Shown here: positions 49,375-57,787 of the stretch, piece after piece | Numbering within the stretch: the first letter of the stretch is position 1 | How the letters are laid out: each line of letters begins with the position of its first letter | NCBI RefSeq assembly: GCF_030123405.1 | Contig: NZ_CP126110.1 | Coordinates: 5,146,001-5,210,000 of the forward strand | Direction: 5' to 3' | Length of the DNA stretch: 64,000 nt | Origin: Neobacillus sp. WH10 | GTDB taxonomy: Bacteria > Bacillota > Bacilli > Bacillales > Cytobacillaceae | Translations under genes and position numbers: made by a program | Notes under the pieces: model-generated | The model's input: only the letters and a program-made list of their open reading frames with translations | What the model was told of the DNA's origin: nothing | The model's database searches: none

Positions 49375-49430
49375 TGGTTCCTCCTTCTATTTTAACCTTG
49401 CATAAATTTGTTTAATTACAGTTTACCGTA

Positions 49431-49532
49431 TTCCTTCTTATTGCACTCCCTGCCAGTTACTTGAAGAAGAAAATGGCATTACCTCATTGTTGAAGTAATG
49501 CACCCGTTAGCTTAAGTGAAAATCATCACAAT
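49431..49532 (+). repeat. HDR element, GGCATTACC subclass
   Basis: TTCCTTCTTATTGCACTCCC, TGCCAGTTACTTGAAGAAG, hairpin GGCATTACCTC/GAAGTAATGC, then CACCCGTTAGCTTAAG. Its core matches the copy at 21555. Confidence 0.85.
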
Positions 49533-49535
49533 TTT

Positions 49536-49838
49536 TTTTTGAAAAGTGAGGCATACCAGCGCTTTGGCCTTTTATTGTCTTTAAAGCTTTTTTTGGATGT
49601 ACATTCTGTACTTATTCATCACCCATAACATACAACGAGTATGTGCATAAAAAATTCTTGTTTGGCTTGCCAGTCTCATATATTCTCGTCGTAGTATTTT
49701 TTATATACTATACTCTATTGTTTCTTTCCATAGATATTTAGCAACATAGTACGTTCATGCTCTTTGTCCATACAACTGACACCAGACAAACATATACTGA
49801 ATAATACCTTTGATTATAATAGAGAGGAGAAATCAAAT
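49536..49838. other. intergenic, promoter region of the patatin gene
   Basis: No gene, hairpin or repeat recognised. Part of it (49764 onward) is open in the patatin frame but has no ribosome binding site. Confidence 0.4.
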
Positions 49839-50795
49839 TTGACAAGATATCGGATCATCTCCTTTGATGGAGGCGGCACCTTAGGTGCATTAAGTTTACA
49901 ACTTTTGAACAGACTGGCTCGACAAAAACCACAATTAATTCGTCGAACCAATATTTTCGCGGGGAATTCAATCGGTTCATTCACTGCCCTTGCGTTAGCA
50001 AGTGGCAGATCGCCGAAGGAGACACTTCAGTATTTTAAGAATAAAATCCTACCTGCATATAGCGTCTCCCGACCAGGTGGACCTGTTTTTAATCAACAAT
50101 TACCATATTCCGGTTTTATCGAAGCGGTAGAATCATTTTTTCCAGCAGATCTTCGTCTCAAAAACTTTAAAAAACGAATTGTTGTCCCTTCATTTCAATT
50201 ATTCTCACCGGAGCTGAATCGTTGGACTCCTGTGTTATTCCACAACTTTCCTGGCTCTCCCTATTTAAATGAAAAAGCAAGTGATGTAATACTACGGAGC
50301 AGTGCTGCTCCCGCTACGCAACGAGCCTATCAAAACTACGTGGATGGGTTTGTCATAACCACTAACCCTAGTACAGCTAGTATCTCGTTTGCAGTGGATA
50401 AAGCCAAACAGCCATTGGATCAAATTGCGGTCTTATCCATTGGAACAGGTGAAGCCCCAATTCAGTTAAGAAGAGATACGAAGGGGTGGGGGATGGTGAG
50501 TGCAGATAACATACGCCCCGAAAATCTGAACAACCTTCCTCCAAATTGGGGTGTCCTTTTCGACCGATCGCCCAATGAACCCTTACTACCATTCCTTCAG
50601 CTTGTCAGTAATGGAACCAGTTACTATGAATCCATGGTCAGTTCTCAACTTTTAGGAGATCGTTTTTTTAGGTTAAATCCACGAATCCCTAACTTCTCCA
50701 AAACAGATCCTTCCGTGTATCCTGCTCTGATTGAAATTGCTAACAATACCAATTTACAACCTGCAATTCAATTTATTGAGAAAAATTGGAGCTAA
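49839..50795 (+). CDS. patatin-like phospholipase
   Basis: 318 residues from TTG 49839, placed after AGAGGAG; the frame to 49764 lacks a site. Patatin signatures: oxyanion loop FDGGGTLGALSLQLL near residue 12, nucleophile elbow FAGNSIGSF (GxSxG, ~residue 42), and the catalytic dyad Asp in NYVDGFV (~residue 167). Predicted soluble acyl hydrolase acting on membrane lipids. CBASS effectors (CapV) share this fold, but no cyclase gene is nearby, so a defence role is not supported. Confidence 0.85.
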   Translation: MTRYRIISFDGGGTLGALSLQLLNRLARQKPQLIRRTNIFAGNSIGSFTALALASGRSPKETLQYFKNKILPAYSVSRPGGPVFNQQLPYSGFIEAVESFFPADLRLKNFKKRIVVPSFQLFSPELNRWTPVLFHNFPGSPYLNEKASDVILRSSAAPATQRAYQNYVDGFVITTNPSTASISFAVDKAKQPLDQIAVLSIGTGEAPIQLRRDTKGWGMVSADNIRPENLNNLPPNWGVLFDRSPNEPLLPFLQLVSNGTSYYESMVSSQLLGDRFFRLNPRIPNFSKTDPSVYPALIEIANNTNLQPAIQFIEKNWS

Positions 50796-50834
50796 CTTTC
50801 GTTGAAGAGCATACATCCTCCGGGCATTTCTGAA

Positions 50835-50860
50835 GTCTAGCTACTTGCTAGGCTTTTTTA
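50835..50860 (+). terminator. Rho-independent terminator
   Basis: CTAGC pairs with GCTAG, then GCTTTTTTATTTTTT. Confidence 0.7.
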
Positions 50861-50898
50861 TTTTTTTTACGTACGCAAGGGGAAAGTCGAAGGAAATC

Positions 50899-51102
50899 AT
50901 GACTTATGAATGGTTTAGGAAAATTTGAAGGGAAATGCCATTTGGTGCAGAGTTAGTGAAAGTCATCGCGGATGGAGATGATGTCACTAAAAAAGTAAGG
51001 GAATGGTGAAACCAGACAAATTTAATGATTACTTCCGAAAACTTCATTATACCTTTGTTAACGAATGAAAAAGGCATCCAAGATGGGGCTGATGACAAAT
51101 AG
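50899..51102 (+). pseudogene. small phage-like gene with two TGA codons
   Basis: After GAAGGAAATC, ATG 50899 opens MTYEWFRKI-TGA-REMPFGAELVKVIADGDDV..KKVREW-TGA-NQTNLMITSENFIIPLLTN and ends at TAG 51102, 68 codons in one frame. The two interrupting TGA codons stand where Trp (TGG) would fit. Protein-like throughout; probably a decayed phage or mobile-element gene. Family not identified. Confidence 0.55.
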
Positions 51103-51283
51103 CTATTCAATACAAAAAGAAGACAAATCCCTACTACATATAGGATACATCTTCCGTATTATTTTCTATATCTTGTGCTATCAACTCTAACTTATTAGTT
51201 TGTCAACAGCCCCGGGTGGATGCCTTAATTTAAGTAACGATGGATATTAGCTCTTGCTTTACTCCGCAGGACGAGTGAGCAAC
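51103..51283. other. intergenic, nothing recognised
   Basis: No gene, hairpin or repeat that I can support. Confidence 0.4.
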
Positions 51284-51330
51284 TTCTCCCACTAACGCAA
51301 CCGTTAGTGTAAGTACATTTCTTCACAATA
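51284..51330 (+). repeat. HDR half-element (DR2 type)
   Basis: CTTCTCCCACTAACGCAACC, GTTAGTGTAAGTACATTTC, TTCACAATA. Confidence 0.65.
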
Positions 51331-51527
51331 AATGTTTAAATGATTATGTGGTGGAATTTCTATACTCTACAATTACTCCTAAAGCGATATTCCTGAATGG
51401 AAGACTGTTAATTACAATTGTTATCTTTCTTCATAAACAATACGGCTTTGTAGTTTTTTCTATTTTCTGTTTCTGCTTCTGTCGCTCTCGCCCATGTCTC
51501 TTACAGCTCTTCTTGTGCTCTGTTAAT

Positions 51528-51557
51528 ATAAAACAGAAGGCTTATCCCTTCTGTTTA
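51528..51557 (-). terminator. hairpin after the DinB remnant
   Basis: AAACAGAAGG pairs with CCTTCTGTTT across CTTATC; directly downstream of the remnant's stop codon. Confidence 0.6.
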
Positions 51558-51662
51558 CCTAAAAGCTTTAATGATATCCTTTATTTGTTCAATATGCCTT
51601 TTTTCATGTAATGCTAGAAACTCAATTATTTGATCAAGGTTTAAGACACCGAGAGCACCTAT
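51555..51662 (-). pseudogene. C-terminal remnant of a DinB protein
   Basis: The minus frame reads GALGVLNLDQIIEFLALHEK, RHIEQIKDIIKAFR and TAA at 51555. The last helix with H..RH..QI is the metal-binding end of DinB proteins. The first three helices are gone. Confidence 0.6.
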
Positions 51663-51715
51663 TTTGCCGATTTTGTTTCATTTTTGTGTTACATGTGTAT
51701 AAATATCCGATTTGT

Positions 51716-52732
51716 CTACTCACCCACTAGTCCATCACCATCTCGATCGTCCATATATTTATAGAGCCATGAATCGCGCGTAATTGGCATTTTAAAGCCA
51801 GCAGCTTTGGCTTCAGCGATCGTAACACTTCCATTATGATTGGTATCCACCTTACTAACATCTTCATTACTACTTACCGTTTCGTTTGCTGGTACATTGT
51901 CTGTTTTCGGTGGCGTACTGCTCGTACCTGTCGTTTCCCCTAAATTTTTGTTCACTTCATCTGGGTTTACATTGTCAAATTCATCTGTAATGGATCTGCC
52001 CTGAATTTTGTATGTGAATTTATAATGGTTAGGAATTTGCGTGTGAGTATTTGGATATTGAATCACTGCTACGAAATCTGTACAACCTCCTGCATCTCGA
52101 ATCACTTTTTCCATATAAGCTTGATCGCCGTGCCTATTGAGAATGCTGTCTTGAGGTGTAATGTTATATGCGTTAGATACTCCCCCAAGTGAGTCAGCAA
52201 TCACATGCCCTTCATCAAATTCTTGACTCTCTGTACCGGGAACCTTTGCTTCATCAGAATAGTATCTCCCAGACGATAAAACATGATCAGTATTCGGATT
52301 TTGGAGTGTTATATTTTTTGCCTCAACACGAATTAGCTGTCCGTATTCATTTGTAAAGGCCCAATATTCCCTGTCGCCAAACCCGACATCAACTCTGACA
52401 TTCGGCTTTCTATATCCTGACATATCTCCGCCATCTACTACAATTAGTGTATATTTACTGTAGTCAAAGTCACCATTAACACTTGTTATCGTTGGTTTAC
52501 TAGTGGCAGGAACGCTTGGACTGACTACGCTTTCACTAGTCGTTTTTTCGGCTTCATCGTCAGGTGTACTTTTTTTGCTTTCAACAGTGGCTGCTTTCTT
52601 TTTGCTTACTTCTTGAGTTTTATTTATTTTGATTTTTGTATTATTTTGTTGTGAACAACTAGTAAATAAAATAAGTAGTGAAAGGAGTAATAAAATAATC
52701 CCCCATGATTTTTGATACCATTTTTGTTGCAT
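51716..52732 (-). CDS. secreted DNA/RNA non-specific endonuclease lipoprotein with calcium-binding tail
   Basis: 338 residues. Lipoprotein signal LLSLLILFTSC (Cys ~26), a Ser/Thr/Lys linker to ~85, then a ~170-residue nuclease domain of the beta-beta-alpha-Me NUC type: DEGHVIADSLGG carries the catalytic His, followed by the Mg-binding Asn region NAYNITPQDSILNRHGDQAY. A linker and a C-terminal motif DTNHNGSVTIAEAKAAGF and DDRDGDGLVGE resemble EF-hand/Excalibur calcium sites. Surface nuclease for nutrient uptake or competition is inferred. Confidence 0.87.
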   Translation of the reverse strand: MQQKWYQKSWGIILLLLSLLILFTSCSQQNNTKIKINKTQEVSKKKAATVESKKSTPDDEAEKTTSESVVSPSVPATSKPTITSVNGDFDYSKYTLIVVDGGDMSGYRKPNVRVDVGFGDREYWAFTNEYGQLIRVEAKNITLQNPNTDHVLSSGRYYSDEAKVPGTESQEFDEGHVIADSLGGVSNAYNITPQDSILNRHGDQAYMEKVIRDAGGCTDFVAVIQYPNTHTQIPNHYKFTYKIQGRSITDEFDNVNPDEVNKNLGETTGTSSTPPKTDNVPANETVSSNEDVSKVDTNHNGSVTIAEAKAAGFKMPITRDSWLYKYMDDRDGDGLVGE

Positions 52733-52970
52733 ATTGCACCTCTTTTTATAAATTTAATTGCGATTTTTATCATCTGTCCGCCGAAAAACCACCAAAATCC
52801 ACACTCTTAAAGATTACTCATTTTCTAACTTATAAACAAACAGTTTCCACGTGCCCTGTATATGTAAACAAATAAAAAAACCTCATTTACTGATGGCACG
52901 GTTCCCTACTATTAATCCTAAACTACAACCTCGACAATCTGTTCCGATTGTTAAATTAGAGTATAGGACT

Positions 52971-53059
52971 ATTCTTCAACTCCCGTTACTTGAATAAGAA
53001 AAAGACGATCATTCTTATTGAATAATCGCACCCGTTAGTTTAAATGTACTTCTTCACAA
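52971..53059 (+). repeat. HDR element, GACGATC subclass
   Basis: TATTCTTCAACTCCCG, TTACTTGAATAAG, hairpin GACGATCATTC/GAATAATCGC, then CACCCGTTAGTTTAAATG and TACTTCTTCACAAA. Confidence 0.85.
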
Positions 53060-53137
53060 AAGAATTGTTGACATATATCTTTTAAGAAGTAATTCAAAAA
53101 GAATTTAAAACATTATTAATGTAATTCCACTGCAATC

Positions 53138-53335
53138 TTATTCCGCGTTATCTTTTCCTTTTTCGGTAAGTAATTTCCAAATTACTATTACACTAAGAAT
53201 AAACAAAAGAAAAGATGTGGGTGCACCGGCAAATTGTACTTTTACACTAGAAATAATCTGAATTATAGAAAAGATTAAACATAGAAAAGAAAAAATCAGA
53301 CCAATTAATCTTATTATATTATGTTCATTATTCAT
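53138..53335 (-). CDS. small membrane protein
   Basis: 65 residues with two hydrophobic segments (IRLIGLIFSFLCLIFSIIQI, FLLFILSVIVIWKLL). AGAGGGTGAAAT precedes the ATG. Single-gene module, unknown function. Confidence 0.6.
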   Translation of the reverse strand: MNNEHNIIRLIGLIFSFLCLIFSIIQIISSVKVQFAGAPTSFLLFILSVIVIWKLLTEKGKDNAE

Positions 53336-53425
53336 ATTTCACCCTCTAAATTTACTTTGTTATCTTGCACTCCCCATAAATTAAATAACCATTCTTTATA
53401 AATTTTTCCATAAAAAACCATTATC

Positions 53426-53500
53426 CTTGTTGAACTATTCTGCAACGTTGAACAAGAAAAAGACTTTACTCCTTATTGAAGTAAAGCACCCCGTTCGTAT
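53426..53500 (+). repeat. HDR element, GACTTTACTCC subclass
   Basis: CCTTGTTGAACTATTCTGC, AACGTTGAACAAG, hairpin CTTTACTCC/GAAGTAAAG, then CACCCCGTTCG. The stem differs from other copies on both sides in step. Confidence 0.75.
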
Positions 53501-53611
53501 TATAAGGACTCTCCTATTTATTGTTCAATTTTTTCGTAATAGTCACTAACACATTGTATTTCTTTAATGTATTAAGTATATTAACATTTTAAATTACTAT
53601 CCTTATGCTTA

Positions 53612-54469
53612 TCAGTCTATTTTATAACCGTTTACAAAATACTCGATTGTTTCTAGTTCTTCCTCATTTAATTCCCTATTGCGAACTTGCCTGTATTCAA
53701 ACCTTATTTTCTCCGCATTACCCTTACATTTCTCAGTAAAGTGTGCAATTGTTTTTAACATCTGAATTTCTTGCAGAAACTCCTCTTTCGTAATAGGTCT
53801 CCAATGTGAAAGAATATATGTATCCGCATCAAATTCCTCTAATTGTTCGATTAATTCTACCGTTCGTTTCGTTGTATAGTTCCTTTTGAAGGAAAAGATA
53901 TCTGGATAAATACAATCGCTTAAAAATAATATTTTTTCTTCCTTTATATAAACCACTATAGAATCGGTAGCATGATCTCCACCCACATGTTTCAATAAAC
54001 ATGTCACACCACCAAGATTTATTTCGATCTGGTGATCAAATGTTACTAAGGGTAAAGTAATATAAATATTCCTTTGTTCACGAAACTCTTTTTTAATACA
54101 ACTTGCACAAAATTCAATTTCTGTCCCTTCTTGAACTCGTTGGTCCAATGCCTCATCTGACCACATATAGGGGAGTAGTTTCATAATCTCTTTTTTAGTC
54201 TCAATAGATGAAATAGACAGCACATTTTTTAATGCGGACATCCCAAAAATATGATCCCAATGCCAATGTGTTAACACAACAAAATTAGGCTTTCTAATAT
54301 CTTGTGTTGCTAATTTTTCTAAAAACAGCTGGGTATGTGCTTCCGAGTTACCTGCATCTATCATCAAGTTCATTTCATTACCCACTACCATACCTAAAAT
54401 TGGTCTGTCCGTCTCAGATAAAGGTGTCATGTACCAAAATGAATTTCCAATTCTCTTTAATTGCTGCAT
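53612..54469 (-). CDS. MBL-fold metallo-hydrolase
   Basis: 285 residues from ATG 54469 (GAGGGAATACTA upstream). Beta-lactamase-fold metal site: THWHWDHIFGM (HxHxDH, ~residue 75), VGGDHATDSIV, FLSDCIYPDI and LSHWRPI. Hydrolyses an unknown ester, lactam or nucleotide-type substrate. No signal peptide. Single-gene module. Confidence 0.88.
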   Translation of the reverse strand: MQQLKRIGNSFWYMTPLSETDRPILGMVVGNEMNLMIDAGNSEAHTQLFLEKLATQDIRKPNFVVLTHWHWDHIFGMSALKNVLSISSIETKKEIMKLLPYMWSDEALDQRVQEGTEIEFCASCIKKEFREQRNIYITLPLVTFDHQIEINLGGVTCLLKHVGGDHATDSIVVYIKEEKILFLSDCIYPDIFSFKRNYTTKRTVELIEQLEEFDADTYILSHWRPITKEEFLQEIQMLKTIAHFTEKCKGNAEKIRFEYRQVRNRELNEEELETIEYFVNGYKID

Positions 54470-54533
54470 TAGTATTCCCTCACTTTTCACCACTTTATTG
54501 TTTCACTTTAGTATATCAAAATTTATTTCACGC

Positions 54534-54607
54534 TAAGCTAACCTGCATTAGTTAGTTCAATAAGCAAAAAGGCTGCCGACTTCAACTCTTGTACTCGTTA
54601 GTTGAAT
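54534..54607 (+). repeat. HDR element, shortened hairpin
   Basis: AAGCTAACCTGCATTAG, TTAGTTCAATAAGC, GGCTGCC, then TTCAACTCTTGTACTCG and TTAGTTGAA. The stop codon of the next gene (TTC AAC TAA) is inside DR2. Confidence 0.8.
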
Positions 54608-55317
54608 ATCCCTGAATGTTTCAATGGACCGTAAAAAGGATTTTTATCAATTAAATCGTGTGATATAAAATCAATTGTTTTCTCTTGATACATTTTATTA
54701 TGGTATTCATAAACAATAATAATATCTCCAATAAACATTGCTGGTGTTATTTGTCCGCTTACTCTGACCATAAGATTATTGTTAATTACTTCATAATCAA
54801 TAATGCTACCAAATCCTATTTCCTCAAATAAATGCGAAGGTTCTATGGATTTAGTATCGACAATGGATACTTTGTCCCCTACAATGATTTCGGCTTTTTC
54901 AGTAGTTAATTTTGTTTTTACGTTTTTATAAATAATTGCTAAAGGATTATCAACAAGGACTTCAATCAATCCGTTAGTATATCTATAAACATAAACTTCT
55001 TCATCTCGTACACCAGAACCATATCCTTTTGTTAAAGTTATGGTTAACTCCTTTTTCCCATCTTGGTTTATGTCTTCGTAAAATAGTTCAGGTGCATAAG
55101 TAGGATTTGTAACATTCATCCAAAAAGGTCTGAAGTAAGTTTCTCCTTTAAAATGAATTCTGAAATCTTGAAATAAACCGTTCTTTTCCTTAGCATATAA
55201 GGTTATATTTTCTTTAGGTAATTCTGAAACGACTTTATATTCTTCTGCCTTAGCTTCAGTAATTTGAGGCATAACAAGAAGAACAATCACCAATAGAAAG
55301 ATAATGTATCTTTTCAT
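54598..55317 (-). CDS. secreted protein with VCBS/FG-GAP-like motif, unknown
   Basis: 239 residues. Signal peptide (IIFLLVIVLLVMPQITEAKA). A calcium-loop-like segment YEDINQDGKKELTITLTKGY near residue 80 resembles FG-GAP/VCBS repeats; the rest is beta-rich (YVYRYTNGLIEVLVDNPLAI). Exported. The final codons ATA TTC AAC TAA are part of the HDR. Family not named. Single-gene module. Confidence 0.7.
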   Translation of the reverse strand: MKRYIIFLLVIVLLVMPQITEAKAEEYKVVSELPKENITLYAKEKNGLFQDFRIHFKGETYFRPFWMNVTNPTYAPELFYEDINQDGKKELTITLTKGYGSGVRDEEVYVYRYTNGLIEVLVDNPLAIIYKNVKTKLTTEKAEIIVGDKVSIVDTKSIEPSHLFEEIGFGSIIDYEVINNNLMVRVSGQITPAMFIGDIIIVYEYHNKMYQEKTIDFISHDLIDKNPFYGPLKHSGIFN

Positions 55318-55354
55318 ATAGACAACACCTCATTTTAGTGTTCCCTAACATGTA

Positions 55355-55451
55355 TCCTTCTTCCACTAAACTGCCCTTCGTGGAACAAGCAAAAAAAAGG
55401 CTGCCGCAGCAACCTTATTTCAACAACTCAAACACCCAGTTAGTTGAAGAA
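55355..55451 (+). repeat. HDR element, full copy
   Basis: CCTTCTTCCACTAAACTGCC, CTTCGTGGAACAAGC, hairpin GGCTGCC-GCA-GCAACC, then TCAACAACTCAAACACCC and AGTTAGTTGAAGAA, which contains the next gene's stop (TTC AAC TAA). Confidence 0.8.
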
Positions 55452-55796
55452 CTTATCATAATGTTCCTTTGGATTTGTTATTTTATTTTCAATTAAATAT
55501 TCAGCCTCACCTTTAATGATTTCTATGTAATTGTGCTTTTTAAAAGGTTTAGTATACTTAAGAATTCTTCTAAGACTCCCTTTTGCCACAGTTTTTTCAT
55601 TAAGAACATTTACAATGACAGTCAAATATACCTTCTCATTATGTTTTACTACTCCAGTAACTTGACCTTTTTCCAAGTCGACTGTATATTCAGGCACTAT
55701 CTTTAACGGGGCAAATGTTGTCCAGCCTACATTTTTAGCTTTTATTCCAAACAACCTAAATAACATATCCCTATAAAATTCTTTAAGTTTATTCAT
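55440..55796 (-). CDS. hypothetical soluble protein
   Basis: 118 residues: MNKLKEFYRDMLFRLFGIKA, then a small beta-rich centre (YTVDLEKGQVTGVVKHNEKV, YLTVIVNVLNEKTV) and a basic C-terminus. No membrane span. Its last codons lie in the HDR. Unknown function. Confidence 0.6.
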   Translation of the reverse strand: MNKLKEFYRDMLFRLFGIKAKNVGWTTFAPLKIVPEYTVDLEKGQVTGVVKHNEKVYLTVIVNVLNEKTVAKGSLRRILKYTKPFKKHNYIEIIKGEAEYLIENKITNPKEHYDKFFN

Positions 55797-55852
55797 TTAC
55801 ATCCACCATCATAACTTTATCAATCTAATATTCAAGATGCACTTTGTATTTC

Positions 55853-55935
55853 CCTGCTTATTGTACTAAACTCCCTTTCGTTTAATAAGAAAATCCGCAT
55901 AATGGTACTATAAAAGTTCCCTCTCTTTTAGTTCA
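55853..55935 (+). repeat. HDR element, diverged
   Basis: CTGCTTATTGTACTAAACTC, CCTTTCGTTTAATAAG, CGCATAATGGTAC, then TCCCTCTCTTTTAG and TTCACATTT. Confidence 0.6.
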
Positions 55936-56008
55936 CATTTTAGTCGGATTGCGAAACAAAGAATAAATTATATTTTTTTACAAACATTAAAATTATTGGT
56001 GGTGAAAT

Positions 56009-56494
56009 ATGATAAGATTCAAAAGATCACTTTTTCTACTTGTTATAACTTCCTTTTTTTCTACACATTTTGTATGTGCAGAAGAGTATCACCGCAAAGG
56101 TTATAGTGATGATTTATACCGTGTAACAAATGATGTTACACAAGAACAACATTTTAAAAATTTTATGCTAGAACTTCTGATGGACGAAATAATTAAAGCA
56201 GCCCAAACTAAGTACAACGATAAATCTATAAGTGGTCTATCCTTTGATTGGGAGAATACATATAATGTTGTGGAAATTAATGAATCACGTCTACAAGGTA
56301 ACTGTAATGAGTATCCATTTATTGTTTCTGTCACTATTACTCCACATAACGGTGGTATTAAGAATCGTAAATTTTATGGTACCGATAAATTAACTTTCGG
56401 CATTGATCCAAATCTTTTTGGGAGAAATATCAAGGAGCATCCAGCTATTAAGTTAATTGATTATCATCATTTAAAATCTTCTAAAAGTTTTTAG
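56009..56494 (+). CDS. DUF3888 secreted protein
   Basis: 161 residues. Signal peptide (SLFLLVITSFFSTHFVCA), then a DUF3888-like domain: MLELLMDEIIKAAQTKYNDK, SFDWENTYNVVEINES, FIVSVTITPHNGGIKNRKFY, TDKLTFGIDP. ATTGGTGGTGAAAT precedes the ATG. Second member of this family in the window; sequence similarity to the protein at 48688 is distant. Exported, unknown function. Confidence 0.75.
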   Translation: MIRFKRSLFLLVITSFFSTHFVCAEEYHRKGYSDDLYRVTNDVTQEQHFKNFMLELLMDEIIKAAQTKYNDKSISGLSFDWENTYNVVEINESRLQGNCNEYPFIVSVTITPHNGGIKNRKFYGTDKLTFGIDPNLFGRNIKEHPAIKLIDYHHLKSSKSF

Positions 56495-56521
56495 ACCTCT
56501 ATTTTAGAGGTCTTTATTTTT
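56493..56521 (+). terminator. Rho-independent terminator
   Basis: AGACCTCT pairs with AGAGGTCT, then TTATTTTT; it overlaps the DUF3888 stop codon. Confidence 0.8.
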
Positions 56522-56567
56522 GCTCCTACTTCGCATTTTGTCTCAATTGCGAAGTTAATAAACAACT

Positions 56568-56628
56568 TCTTCTTCAACCTGCCCGTTAGAATAAGAAAAG
56601 CTGCAAAAATGATAGCAGCTCTTTATTA
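56568..56628 (+). repeat. HDR element, shortened
   Basis: TCTTCTTCAACCTGCCCG, TTAGAATAAGAAAAGCTGC, hairpin AGCTGC/GCAGCT; DR2 missing. Confidence 0.7.
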
Positions 56629-56661
56629 AATTCATTCTTTAGTTTGAAAGCAAGTTTAATC

Positions 56662-56778
56662 TTAACTAAGTTCAACATCCCTTCTCTTGTCACCCATCCA
56701 CTCTCTTACATCACGCCTTTTTACTCTTTGTAAAGAAATCCAAGAAACTTCTTGATCAAGATCATTCTTTTTACTCAT
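56662..56778 (-). CDS. 38-residue basic protein coupled to ykvS
   Basis: ATG 56778 overlaps the last codons of ykvS. Product MSKKNDLDQEVSWISLQRVK then RRDVREWMGDKRRDVELS. Protein-like, highly charged. Whether it is translated is unknown; the overlap suggests coupling. Confidence 0.45.
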   Translation of the reverse strand: MSKKNDLDQEVSWISLQRVKRRDVREWMGDKRRDVELS

Positions 56779-57004
56779 TTACAACCTTTTGATTGCGTAA
56801 GATCGTATAATTCATGTGAGATACCACCGTATTTTTATTTTCATACCCCAGATAGATTTGCGAATCCTTGGACATCTCCACAAGGACGCTATTCTCATTC
56901 ACTTTGTATACAATACCTTCATGTGCCCTATCGTTCCTATTAAAAGTAATGCAATCTCCCACTTTTGCTAATTGTTGTATTTTTACTTTAGACATTTTAT
57001 TCAC
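56771..57004 (-). CDS. ykvS: YkvS family (DUF2187) protein
   Basis: 77 residues. KOW-like beta barrel typical of DUF2187: LAKVGDCITFNRNDRAHEG, IVYKVNENSVLVEMSKDSQ, TVVSHMNYTILR. Small cytoplasmic protein of unknown role in Bacillus. A slightly later ATG (MSKVKI, codon 4) is an equally good start. Confidence 0.8.
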   Translation of the reverse strand: MNKMSKVKIQQLAKVGDCITFNRNDRAHEGIVYKVNENSVLVEMSKDSQIYLGYENKNTVVSHMNYTILRNQKVVNE

Positions 57005-57160
57005 TCCACTTAGATTAATTAAATAAATTGACCACTCTCGGTAATTTTTGTTTCTAATTTAATTTGTTCAAATAATTTATGAATTCTTCGAAAAAAGAAA
57101 CTCCAAAATTTTATCTTACCTGGCATAACTGATAGTTCATCATAATAGGGTCTTATATTT

Positions 57161-57364
57161 TTATATAAGTTTTTCACTTGCAAGGTTAAGATTATTTACA
57201 CATTCTTTTATTAAATCTACATCACAAATAAAATCATTCATTAATTCATATTTGATTTCGGAGTGAATTTTCATAACTTGATTAGGTGACAAAGTTATTA
57301 AACTTTTCCTTTTTGCAAAACTCATTATATCTCTTTCAAAATATTCAATTGAACCAAATAACAC
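57161..57364 (-). CDS. small ORF under c-di-GMP riboswitch control
   Basis: 67 residues from GTG 57364: MLFGSIEYFERDIMSFAKRK, SLITLSPNQVMKIHSEIKYE, ECVNNLNLASEKLI; soluble, helical, no family recognised. The best ribosome binding site (GAGTGGGTGTA) leads instead to ATG 57372 in another frame (MIKCYLVQLNILKEI, then stop), so the gene may have suffered a frameshift close to its start. It is the first and only ORF behind the riboswitch terminator. Confidence 0.45.
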   Translation of the reverse strand: MLFGSIEYFERDIMSFAKRKSLITLSPNQVMKIHSEIKYELMNDFICDVDLIKECVNNLNLASEKLI

Positions 57365-57408
57365 TTAATCATTACACCCACTCTTCCCTTTGTTTTTATT
57401 TTAATAAA

Positions 57409-57436
57409 TAAAAAAAGCCTCCAAAAAGAGGTGACT
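57409..57436 (-). terminator. riboswitch expression-platform terminator
   Basis: Minus strand CCTC pairs with GAGG across TTTTT, then CTTTTTTTATT, between the c-di-GMP-I aptamer and the downstream ORF. Confidence 0.65.
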
Positions 57437-57487
57437 AACAAACCTTCATGTTAAGAAGTTTAATTCAAACATTAGTATCCGTTCTTT

Positions 57488-57563
57488 TTGGCAACCCGAC
57501 TATCATAGTCATAAGACTTTAGACTCGTGGCTTTGCGTCCTTTTCTTTCGAAAAGTTTGCCTT
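57488..57563 (-). ncRNA. cyclic di-GMP-I (GEMM) riboswitch
   Basis: On the minus strand: GGCAAAC, a CUUUUC-GAAA-GAAAAG stem with GNRA tetraloop, the conserved GGACGCAAAGCCAC, a second stem AGUCUAAAGUC...GACUAUGAUAGUC and the closing GGGUUGCC that pairs with GGCAAAC. These are the defining parts of the c-di-GMP-I aptamer, including the tetraloop and its receptor. A terminator follows at 57436-57409, so ligand binding probably switches transcription read-through into the ORF at 57161. Confidence 0.93.
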
Positions 57564-57787
57564 TTTCAATTTTTATACCTTAATAGTAAAATCTAACCAG
57601 GAATATTTCAATGTTTTTCGTCAAATTTTTACAAAAAAATTAGGAGATAAGTTGTGTAAAATTTAAGTAAAGATTCTCACATACGTAAATTCGACATAAC
57701 ATTTAAAGCTTGCGAACTTATGTACGATATGGTACAACTGAGGTACGTCCCTATTAGGGATCAGTGTAATTTAAAGGAGTGATATCA
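57564..57787. other. divergent promoter region of riboswitch unit and HU gene
   Basis: No gene. Contains the start regions of the minus-strand riboswitch RNA and the plus-strand HU gene. Confidence 0.4.

Noticed and set aside
49839..50795. Patatin gene as a CBASS defence effector
   Set aside because: No CD-NTase or accessory Cap gene is adjacent; the fold alone is not enough.
50899..51102. Selenocysteine insertion at the two TGA codons
   Set aside because: No SECIS-like hairpin directly downstream, and the context looks like Trp codons in a decayed gene.
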